From: Muribaculaceae bacterium
GTDB taxonomy: Bacteria; Bacteroidota; Bacteroidia; Bacteroidales; Muribaculaceae
NCBI GenBank assembly: GCA_016287065.1
Contig: JAEEVB010000009.1
Location: 1 to 19,481 of the forward strand
Length of the DNA: 19,481 bases
Reading direction: 5' to 3'
Part shown: positions 13,717 to 19,481 of the stretch, one piece after another
How positions within the stretch are numbered: the stretch's first letter is position 1
Layout: each line of letters begins with the position of its first letter
The notes under the pieces: model-generated
What the model saw: the letters and a program-made list of their open reading frames with translations, nothing else
What the model was told of the DNA's origin: nothing
Database searches by the model: none
Made by a program: the position numbers and the translations under genes

Positions 13717-14889
13717 TCAAATGATTGTTGCGGCATAACGGCGCGTTTCCTCGTTGGTGCGCACATAGTCCTCGTATGTCGGTTCTTCCACAAAGGGAGC
13801 CCACGACATGGCCGCATGAATAATTCTGTAAATATCGTTAAACTTAATTTTTCGCTCCAGGAAGGCAGCCACGGCAATCTCGTTGGCAGCATTCACCACA
13901 CAGGGCACATTGCCGCCCCGCTCGGCTGCCTCATAGGCAACACGCAACAGCGGGAACTTCTCGAAGTCGGGCTTCTCGAAGGTGAGATGACTGTAATCGC
14001 CTATGCTCATGCGATACTGGTCGGTCGGCAGGCGACCGGGCAAACCCAGCGCGAACCTGATGGGCAGGTGCATGTCGGGCAAGCCCAACTGCGCCTTCAC
14101 CGACCCGTCGACAAACTCTACCATCGAGTGCACAATGGACTGCGGGTGCACCACAATCTCGATATCGCGGTGTGAAACGCCAAAGAGCCACTTGGCTTCA
14201 AGCATCTCAAAGCCCTTGTTCATCATCGTGGCCGAGTCGATTGTGATTTTCGCGCCCATGCTCCAGTTGGGGTGACGCAGCGCATCGTCGACAGTAGCCA
14301 CCTCAAGCTGCTCCTTGGGCCAGGTTCTGAACGGGCCACCCGAAGCGGTGAGTATCAGTTTTGCCACATCTTCGTGGTTCTCGCCCATCAGGCACTGATA
14401 AAAGGCACCGTGCTCTGAGTCGACAGGGTACATCACGCTGCGGCTCCTGGCCAGCAGGCGTGTGATGAGATCGCCCGCCACCACAAGTGTTTCCTTGTTG
14501 GCAAGGGCAATCTTCTTTCCCGCCTCTATCGCCTTGATAGTAGGCGCCAATCCGCTATAGCCCACCATGGCAGTCACCACCGTGTCGATTTCAGGACGAG
14601 TTACCACATCGGCAATCGCTTGAGCGCCACATAGCACCTCGATAGGCAGATCGTCGAGTTCCGACTTCACATAACCGTAATATTCCTCGTTGCCTATCAC
14701 AACCACCTTGGGCCTGAACAGGCGAGCCTGGGATATCAGCAAGTCGGCACTGCTGTTGGCCACAAGCATCCATGCCTTGAAAAGACGCGGATACTCGGCT
14801 ATCACATCGAGCGTCTGGCGCCCTATCGAGCCCGTGCTGCCCAGTATGGCTATATTTCTAATTTCTTCCACTTGTGTATCTTTAGTCAA
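13717..14889 (-). CDS. dxr: 1-deoxy-D-xylulose 5-phosphate reductoisomerase (DXR), non-ATG start
   Basis: DXR (IspC) converts DXP to 2-C-methyl-D-erythritol 4-phosphate with NADPH in the non-mevalonate isoprenoid pathway. The NADPH loop GSTGSIG is at 17-23 (numbered from the TTG at 14889), the metal residues D157 and E159 in PVDSEHGA, and the substrate region HPNWSMGAKITIDSATMM at 206-223. Length fits the family (about 390). No ATG is available: an in-frame stop lies nine bases before the TTG at 14889, and the next candidate is GTG at 14871 (residue 7). The predicted transcription start near 14892 leaves almost no leader for the TTG and about 20 bases for the GTG. I give the longer frame but consider GTG 14871 at least as likely. 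First gene of the probable five-gene unit. Confidence 0.95.
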   Translation of the reverse strand: MTKDTQVEEIRNIAILGSTGSIGRQTLDVIAEYPRLFKAWMLVANSSADLLISQARLFRPKVVVIGNEEYYGYVKSELDDLPIEVLCGAQAIADVVTRPEIDTVVTAMVGYSGLAPTIKAIEAGKKIALANKETLVVAGDLITRLLARSRSVMYPVDSEHGAFYQCLMGENHEDVAKLILTASGGPFRTWPKEQLEVATVDDALRHPNWSMGAKITIDSATMMNKGFEMLEAKWLFGVSHRDIEIVVHPQSIVHSMVEFVDGSVKAQLGLPDMHLPIRFALGLPGRLPTDQYRMSIGDYSHLTFEKPDFEKFPLLRVAYEAAERGGNVPCVVNAANEIAVAAFLERKIKFNDIYRIIHAAMSWAPFVEEPTYEDYVRTNEETRRYAATII

Positions 14890-14898
14890 AATAACTTA

Positions 14899-14906
14899 CA
14901 AAGATA
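14899..14906 (-). promoter_or_regulatory. Bacteroidetes -7 promoter element for dxr-rseP
   Basis: The minus strand reads TATCTTTG, an exact TAnnTTTG match, ending nine bases before the TTG and about 27 before the alternative GTG start of dxr. It overlaps a six-codon ORF (14896-14916, MKELSL) that would lie upstream of the transcript start and is probably not expressed. Confidence 0.55.
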
Positions 14907-14933
14907 GTTCTTTCATTTTGCTTATTAAAATAA

Positions 14934-14967
14934 AAATTCGGCATTAATTACCATTAACACCGAATTT
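14934..14967 (-). terminator. Intrinsic terminator after the TonB-dependent receptor gene
   Basis: On the minus strand AAATTCGG pairs with CCGAATTT, with an inner TTAAT/ATTAA stem and a GGTA loop, and is followed directly by TTATTTT. This is a good intrinsic terminator for transcripts from the receptor gene, and it insulates the dxr promoter just beyond. The plus strand is also followed by a T-run. Confidence 0.65.
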
Positions 14968-14994
14968 ATGATTTTTTATAAACCTATCAAGAGG

Positions 14995-15026
14995 TCTGAG
15001 CGCTCAGAGATATCCTTAAAAAAGGA
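14995..15026. repeat. Palindrome TCTGAGCGCTCAGA and adjacent small hairpin
   Basis: TCTGAGCGCTCAGA (14995-15008) is a perfect 14-base palindrome. TCCTT/AAGGA (15013-15026) forms a second small stem. Both lie within 40 bases of the receptor stop codon, and may form part of a compound terminator or be a protein-binding site. Confidence 0.4.
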
Positions 15027-15033
15027 ATAACTA

Positions 15034-17154
15034 TCAGAACATCAGTGGCACCACCACCTTGAAGGTGATGTTGCGGCCCATGTTGCTCACACCCTGGCGA
15101 CCTGTGACGGGATTGACATCGGCATATTTCAGTCGGCTCAAATGGCTCTGATACACCTTATCTGTCAGGTTGCTGCCTATCACATAGACCGATGCCACAT
15201 GCTTGCCATGCACATTGATGTCGGTGCCAATGGTGGCATTGAGCAGCGCATAGGCGGGTGTAGCCGTCTCGGTATTGTCGGCCTTATAGTAGTGGTTTTG
15301 CTTGAAATTGTAGTCAAGGCCCACCGACACAAAACTGTTGCAGAACACCTTGCCGTGATGGTTCAACTCATACTTGGCATCGACTTGCCAGCGCGGAGCG
15401 GGCGTGAAGGGCAAGTATTTGCTCTCTTCGGGCTGATGCAACTGCACGGCATCGACCATGCTGAACGAGGTGCCCAGATGCAGCGAGTGGATGGGGTGAA
15501 CATCAAGGCTCACCTCGGCGCCCAACAATCGCGAATCGCCACTGTCGAAGCGATAGGTCATGTAGCCCTCTTCTATCACCTCGTTCACGCGGTGCAGATA
15601 AATGTAGTTGTCGATGCGGTTACAGAACAGGGCCAGTTCGGCGCTGAAGAAGCGGCTCGTATAATCCATCGAGAAGTCGAACTGCCAACTGTACTCGGGT
15701 TTCAAATTCACATTGCCAAGTTCATAACGCACCGACCCCTCGTGCACACCGTTCGACGCAAGTTCGCTCACATTGGGCGCACGGAAACCGCGCGACACAT
15801 TCAGTTTCAGGTTGAGTGCATCGGTAGCATGAAACACGGCTCCAAGGCTACCAGTAACACCATTGAAATTTTTCTTGAAGGGTGCAAACCTAACCACGCC
15901 GTCTTCAGTGAGTTCTGCACTATTCAAGTGACGATAATCGTAGCGCACACCACCGTTCAGCACCCACTTGCTCCACTCGCGGGTGACTGTGGCAAACACA
16001 CCCACATCGGTGAGCCGGTATTCGGGTATCAGATACTCCTCGCCCAGATTCAGCGAACGCTGCCACATGCCGTTCACGCCGCCGGTGAACTTCCAGCCAC
16101 CGAAGTCGCGCGTGATGTAGTTCACATTGTAATTCACCGTGTGCAACTTGAAGAAGAGCGCATAGTCGTTTGGGTGCTCGGCCTCTTCAAACTCCTGACG
16201 GCGGTTCTGCTGATAGCCCAGCAGCACATTCAGACGGTCATCGCCCACATAAAAGGTGTTGTTCAGCACCGCCTTGGTGTGATAGACCTGCTGGTAAGGC
16301 ATGCCGTGATGATAGGTCTTGAGTTTACCGTAGGGAACCTCAAGTTCGCCCGTTTCGCTGTCACGCTCGCCCTCAATGATGCTGGGAGTGATGTGATAAT
16401 GCGACACGATGAGTTGCGACTTACCCCAGTTGCGGTTCAGGCCCAGCATGCCGCGCAAGGCACGCTCGTGGAACTGCGAATTAGGCACATAGCCATCGCA
16501 CTTGTTCTTGTATTCATGTGCCATTTTCTCGCTGTAGCGCAGGTCCCACAATATGCCCTGCTTGTTACCGGCAAAGTTGAGCGAGTAGTCGAACAGGCCA
16601 TTATTGGTCTGATACTCGGTCGACAGGTTCAACTTGATCTTGCCCAACGGAACCACCGGATAGGGGTTAAACTTGATGACACCCGCCATGGCATCGGAGC
16701 CATACACGAGACTGGCGGGGCCCTTGAGTATCTCGACCGAACCCACACTTTGGCCATCGACCTCAATGCCATGCTCATCGCCCCACTGCTGCCCTTCTTG
16801 CCTGATGCCGTCGTTCACCACCACAATGCGGTTGTAGCCCAGACCACGAATCACGGGTTTAGAAATACCGCTGCCGGTGGTAATTTGCGACACACCAGGC
16901 TGGGTGGATATCGCATCGATTACATTAGATGCCGAGAGTGCCTGCATCTCGCGACCCGTGAGCATCTTGACGGGTGCGGAAGAGTTCTTAAGACGGGTTT
17001 CGCCTGTAGCACCCGTCACCACTACTTCTTTCAGGTTCAAGTGACGATAAAACACATCGGTTGTGTCTATTTCTACTTGTTTTTCTTGCGCAAAAGCCGG
17101 AATCACACTGGCGATTGCAATCAGGTTTGTAATAATATGTCTATTTATTTTCAT
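15034..17154 (-). CDS. TonB-dependent outer-membrane receptor, probably for metal or heme
   Basis: The 706-residue product is an outer-membrane beta-barrel receptor energised by TonB. A signal peptide ends at AFA before QEK (residue 22). The segment LKEVVVTG near 41-48 is a plausible TonB-box region. The plug domain (about 55-165) includes IRGLGYNRIVVVNDGIRQ and VEILKGPASLVYGSDAMAG, and the rest is barrel, ending in Phe. There is no carboxypeptidase-like N-terminal extension, so it is not SusC-type. The motif FRAPNVSELASNGVHEG with ELGNVNLKPE, and a His/Asp/Glu-rich plug loop (WGDEHGIEVD), resemble ZnuD/FrpB-like zinc or heme receptors. A Cys/His-rich membrane protein lies just upstream on the same strand. 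The substrate is inferred. Confidence 0.92.
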   Translation of the reverse strand: MKINRHIITNLIAIASVIPAFAQEKQVEIDTTDVFYRHLNLKEVVVTGATGETRLKNSSAPVKMLTGREMQALSASNVIDAISTQPGVSQITTGSGISKPVIRGLGYNRIVVVNDGIRQEGQQWGDEHGIEVDGQSVGSVEILKGPASLVYGSDAMAGVIKFNPYPVVPLGKIKLNLSTEYQTNNGLFDYSLNFAGNKQGILWDLRYSEKMAHEYKNKCDGYVPNSQFHERALRGMLGLNRNWGKSQLIVSHYHITPSIIEGERDSETGELEVPYGKLKTYHHGMPYQQVYHTKAVLNNTFYVGDDRLNVLLGYQQNRRQEFEEAEHPNDYALFFKLHTVNYNVNYITRDFGGWKFTGGVNGMWQRSLNLGEEYLIPEYRLTDVGVFATVTREWSKWVLNGGVRYDYRHLNSAELTEDGVVRFAPFKKNFNGVTGSLGAVFHATDALNLKLNVSRGFRAPNVSELASNGVHEGSVRYELGNVNLKPEYSWQFDFSMDYTSRFFSAELALFCNRIDNYIYLHRVNEVIEEGYMTYRFDSGDSRLLGAEVSLDVHPIHSLHLGTSFSMVDAVQLHQPEESKYLPFTPAPRWQVDAKYELNHHGKVFCNSFVSVGLDYNFKQNHYYKADNTETATPAYALLNATIGTDINVHGKHVASVYVIGSNLTDKVYQSHLSRLKYADVNPVTGRQGVSNMGRNITFKVVVPLMF

Positions 17155-17175
17155 TGTTCTGTGATGATTTGCCCA

Positions 17176-17247
17176 TCAGCACATGCCCGCACCACACACC
17201 GCCGCGCCACAATAGTGACCACGACGCATGTGCAGGCACACACTCAT
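17176..17247 (-). CDS. Possible 23-codon Cys/Met/His-rich leader ORF
   Basis: An ATG at 17247 opens 23 codons ending in TGA at 17176, 21 bases before the receptor ATG. The predicted peptide has four Cys (4, 13, 18, 23), two His (6, 11) and three Met, including CLHM, GHYCG and a C-terminal MC. Such a composition is unusual by chance, but the region is also locally G/C-rich. An 8-bp inverted repeat (GCACATGC 17179-17186, GCATGTGC 17226-17233) brackets most of the ORF, so the RNA could fold. It may be a regulatory leader peptide, a small metal-binding peptide, or untranslated. Confidence 0.25.
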   Translation of the reverse strand: MSVCLHMRRGHYCGAAVCGAGMC

Positions 17248-17293
17248 GGAGATTTTTAATTAAAAAGTGGAAAAAATCAAATGTCTGTTCTCA

Positions 17294-17641
17294 TCACAGC
17301 AACGGAGGTCCCCTGCGGTAAATGCCAGTCACGCATTTCTGGCAATGCGAGGGACTGATGAACACGCTTTGCACCACTACCAGACTGAACATGAGCATCA
17401 TGACTACGCCCATGGCCGTGACAAAGTCCTGGCCCAGGAATCGGCACAGCACGCAATCGTCAACACTGGCCTTCTCGACCGTCAGGTGACCGGTGTGCTG
17501 CACATGACACTCGCATTGCTCGCAAGTGGTATCGACCGCATTTTGTTCATAGTGCACATGCAGCGACGACAAGAGCACCATCGGCAAAAAGACCGACAGC
17601 AATATCCACGACGATATTTTCTCTTTGCGTTTCAACTGCAT
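17294..17641 (-). CDS. Small Cys/His-rich membrane protein linked to the TonB receptor
   Basis: The 115-residue product has two hydrophobic helices (about 11-27 and 73-95). Between them is a loop, probably periplasmic, packed with potential metal ligands: H28 and H30; then C40, C43, C45, H46, H49 and H52; then C63 and C66 in DCVLCRFLG. After the second helix come H99, C100 and C103. I recall similar small proteins in Bacteroidetes next to TonB-dependent receptors, but know of no assigned function. The gene lies 139 bases upstream of the receptor on the same strand and has its own promoter 8 bases before the ATG. A role in sensing, binding or handing over a metal such as zinc or copper is inferred. 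A thiol-redox role is the alternative. Confidence 0.75.
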   Translation of the reverse strand: MQLKRKEKISSWILLSVFLPMVLLSSLHVHYEQNAVDTTCEQCECHVQHTGHLTVEKASVDDCVLCRFLGQDFVTAMGVVMMLMFSLVVVQSVFISPSHCQKCVTGIYRRGPPLL

Positions 17642-17648
17642 TGCGCTG

Positions 17649-17683
17649 CAAAAATAGATATTATCCTTTATTTATGCAACAAA
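17649..17683 (-). promoter_or_regulatory. Promoter (-33 and -7) for the Cys/His-rich protein and receptor
   Basis: The minus strand has TTTGTTG (17683-17677) as a -33 element, 20 bases, then TATTTTTG (17656-17649) as the -7 element. This is the best two-part match to the Bacteroidetes consensus in the window. The transcript would begin within a few bases of the ATG at 17641, so the mRNA is nearly leaderless. Confidence 0.6.
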
Positions 17684-17685
17684 AA

Positions 17686-18453
17686 TTAATCGTTAACCTG
17701 CACCACCATACCATCGTAGGCCAGTTCGACGCCAGCGGGCAAACGCTTGTTCACCTCGGCATGCTGGCCCATATCGTGACTCATGTGGATGAGAATGGCG
17801 CGACCCGGTTGAATCTTCTCAACCACGGCGAGCGTCTCGCTGAGCGACATGTGCGACAAATGCTCGCGCTGACGCAGGGCATTGATTACCAGTAGCGGCA
17901 TATGACGCAATTGCTCCACCACACGGTCATCGATGGTCTTGCAGTCGGTGATATAGGCCAGCGGACCTATCTTGAAGCCCAGAATTGGTAACTTGTAGTG
18001 CATGACCGACAAGGGCAGGATTTCCACATCGCCTATGCTGAACGGCACATTTTCCTCAATAGGCGTCACTGCCAACCGTGGCACGCCCATATAAAGATGT
18101 TCGGCAAAACAGTAAGGCAACCGTGCCTTGAGGTCGTCGATCACATCCTGACGGGCATATATGGGGAAATCGCCATCTATGCAGTAGGCACGCAGATCGT
18201 CGATGCCGCCCACATGGTCGTAGTGGATGTGGGTAATGAGCAGGGCATCGAGGTCGTTGTTGCTTGCCGTGAGCATCTGCTGGCGAAAATCGGGACCGCA
18301 GTCGAGCAGTAGCCGTTTTCCTTTGTAGCGCACGATGGCGCTGGCACGCAAGCGCTTGTCATGCGGGTCGGCCGACTGGCACACATGGCAGTCACACCTG
18401 ATTTGAGGGACGCCCGTCGATGTTCCCGTTCCCAAAAATTCTATCTCAAGCAT
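17686..18453 (-). CDS. PhnP-like metallo-beta-lactamase-fold hydrolase
   Basis: The 255-residue product is a metal-dependent MBL-fold hydrolase. The core motif THIHYDHVGG gives H75, H77, D79 and H80. Further ligand candidates are H in SVMHYK, D in ITDCK, and the late His residues in HMSHDMGQH. C20, C22 and C25 (CDCHVC) match the structural zinc site of E. coli PhnP, a phosphoribosyl cyclic phosphodiesterase. No phosphonate genes are nearby, so a different cyclic phosphate or phosphodiester substrate is likely. The ATG at 18453 gives the typical family start MLEIEFLGTGTS and lies five bases after the lipoprotein stop. A GTG at 18462 would overlap that stop by four bases and add three residues. 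Co-transcribed with the lipoprotein gene. Confidence 0.9.
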   Translation of the reverse strand: MLEIEFLGTGTSTGVPQIRCDCHVCQSADPHDKRLRASAIVRYKGKRLLLDCGPDFRQQMLTASNNDLDALLITHIHYDHVGGIDDLRAYCIDGDFPIYARQDVIDDLKARLPYCFAEHLYMGVPRLAVTPIEENVPFSIGDVEILPLSVMHYKLPILGFKIGPLAYITDCKTIDDRVVEQLRHMPLLVINALRQREHLSHMSLSETLAVVEKIQPGRAILIHMSHDMGQHAEVNKRLPAGVELAYDGMVVQVND

Positions 18454-18458
18454 ATTTT

Positions 18459-19397
18459 TCACTTCCTGAAGGTCTTCAATAGTCCGTCTTCAAAATAGAG
18501 GTAAACACCACCATCATAGTACCAGTACTCCCTGAGTCCGTTCTGGTTAGGCAACCGGTTGATGCTTTTAGGAGCACCCAACGACAGCTGGCATTCCTCC
18601 TTGGTCATATCGACCTGCACTGTGCCATGCACAATGTGTTCCCAGACATCGGCAGTGATGTGAGGATAGTTCTTGCGCACATCGGCGACCGAGAACAAGG
18701 CATCGAAACTGCGCTGGCGAAGCGCCTTTGTGTCGTCGGCGATCCACACCATGGCTTGCTCGCCATTGTCCTGTGCCTCGAAGGTCAACTTCAGTGCATA
18801 CACCTTGTTGCCTGGCTCAACCTTCACGATTTTCACAGGAATGAACTGGCGACCGTCTTTCATCACTTCATTTTCGGGTTCGTACCAGATGCGCGTCTTG
18901 ATGTAAAATGTTTTCCCATCCAGTTGCTGTCGAGCCCGGTTCACCACATCCTCGTCGATGAAAAAGGGAATGCTGTAACCGGGATGCAGGTCGGCAAGTT
19001 CCTTGCCGGTGCGGTAACTGTAGGTGTGAACGCCATCGGTAAACTGCAAGGTCACCAGACTGTTATTGTCGAGCAGGCTGCCGGTGGTGTAGCCCGCATA
19101 ACTCACACTCTTGCCGCCCAATCGCAACGTGTCGGTGCTATACTCGGCACTGGGCAGGAACATGAGCCGAGCCTGATCGTCGCACACAAAGAAACGCTTA
19201 CCCACTGGCCACGTCGCCACCGAGTCGGCCCGTGTGAGTTGCAACAGTTGCTGCTCAGTGTGCGAATCACCTGAGGGTTGCTGAAGCACCTTGGCAACGT
19301 CTTTATCAGTCACCTTCTTGGTGCCCTCCACACCTGTGAAGCAGCTGCTCAGCAGCAACGGGAACAACATCAGCGATATGAGCAAGCTTTTTCTCAT
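18459..19397 (-). CDS. Lipoprotein with BamE/SmpA-like C-terminal segment
   Basis: This 312-residue protein has a lipoprotein signal peptide with lipobox LLSSC and acylation at C19, so it should be anchored in the inner or outer membrane. The middle (about 30-250) is beta-rich and not recognised by me. The last 50 residues, from MTKEECQLSLGAPKSINRLP through EYWYYDGGVYLYFEDGLL, follow the pattern of SmpA/BamE-type domains (MTKEEVxxxLGxP, then a YLYFxDG strand). BamE itself is much smaller, about 110 residues, so this is not a simple orthologue. It is the first gene of a pair with the MBL hydrolase. The start at 19397 is well placed for the signal peptide and the promoter at 19417-19424. Confidence 0.8.
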   Translation of the reverse strand: MRKSLLISLMLFPLLLSSCFTGVEGTKKVTDKDVAKVLQQPSGDSHTEQQLLQLTRADSVATWPVGKRFFVCDDQARLMFLPSAEYSTDTLRLGGKSVSYAGYTTGSLLDNNSLVTLQFTDGVHTYSYRTGKELADLHPGYSIPFFIDEDVVNRARQQLDGKTFYIKTRIWYEPENEVMKDGRQFIPVKIVKVEPGNKVYALKLTFEAQDNGEQAMVWIADDTKALRQRSFDALFSVADVRKNYPHITADVWEHIVHGTVQVDMTKEECQLSLGAPKSINRLPNQNGLREYWYYDGGVYLYFEDGLLKTFRK

Positions 19398-19416
19398 TTT
19401 GTGCTATTTATTGTGA

Positions 19417-19424
19417 CAAAGATA
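19417..19424 (-). promoter_or_regulatory. Bacteroidetes -7 promoter element for the lipoprotein-hydrolase pair
   Basis: The minus strand reads TATCTTTG, identical to the dxr -7 box, 19 bases before the lipoprotein ATG. The spacing gives a leader of about 13 bases. A TTG lies further upstream, but with about 24 bases of spacing it is a weak -33. The sequence beyond to the window edge holds nothing else I can support. Confidence 0.5.
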
Positions 19425-19481
19425 CTACTTTATTCGTAATATCGCCGCCAAGCCCTTTCCATTTTGCATATTTTTAAAGAA

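Noticed and set aside
14896..14916. Six-codon ORF (MKELSL) before dxr as a leader peptide
   Set aside because: It overlaps the -7 promoter element and lies upstream of the predicted transcription start.
15142..17259. 705-codon open frame on the plus strand, opposite the TonB receptor gene
   Set aside because: It mirrors the receptor's codons. The protein is His/Val/Ala-rich with no domain, signal or motif, while the minus frame is a full receptor. Such mirror frames recur over most minus-strand genes here because codons ending in G or C leave few antisense stops.

Overview
This window looks like the chromosome of a gut-type member of the Bacteroidales, probably Muribaculaceae or Prevotellaceae. 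Four things point there. Several starts are preceded by TAnnTTTG boxes, the Bacteroidetes -7 element, and there are no clear Shine-Dalgarno sites. Two proteins are M49 dipeptidyl peptidase III with the HECLGH motif and a secreted GLUG protein ending in a type I dockerin. Neighbours include a TonB-dependent receptor and a Cys/His-rich membrane protein of a kind I associate with Bacteroidetes. The family assignment is inference. I see no rRNA, tRNA, CRISPR array, intact insertion sequence or phage gene. No stretch longer than 300 bases lacks a gene.

Left end (1-2744, minus strand): a tight four-gene cluster reads kdsA, a class I phosphomannose isomerase homologue (manA-like), a ribulose-phosphate-3-epimerase-fold protein with D-allulose-6-phosphate-3-epimerase (AlsE)-like signatures, and kdsC, which is cut by the window edge. 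KdsA and KdsC make Kdo, the inner-core sugar of LPS. The two sugar-phosphate enzymes between them are the puzzle. Divergent from this cluster is a plus-strand gene (2885-4867) for a five-helix membrane protein with an alkaline-phosphatase-fold domain of the LTA synthase/OpgB type, probably an envelope phospho-group transferase.

Middle (4868-8218, plus strand): just after the transferase gene lies what looks like the severed 3' end of a dockerin gene (4899-4940). An orphan XRE-family regulator and an 873-residue secreted GLUG/dockerin protein follow. A perfect 16-bp inverted repeat (8094-8133) sits between this gene and the convergent minus-strand genes.

Right-centre (8219-14906, minus strand): five genes run in one direction with gaps of about 18-30 bp and probably form one transcription unit: dxr (ispC), rseP, an rlmI-like rRNA methyltransferase, an unrecognised secreted protein, and an exported dipeptidyl peptidase III. 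The dxr gene has no ATG start, and its promoter box leaves at most a very short leader.

Right end (14934-19481, minus strand): a TonB-dependent receptor is preceded by a possible 23-codon Cys/Met/His-rich leader ORF and by a small Cys/His-rich membrane protein with its own promoter. Together these suggest a metal (zinc, copper or iron) or heme uptake cassette. Upstream are a PhnP-like metallo-beta-lactamase-fold hydrolase and a lipoprotein with a BamE/SmpA-like tail, likely transcribed together from a promoter at 19417-19424.
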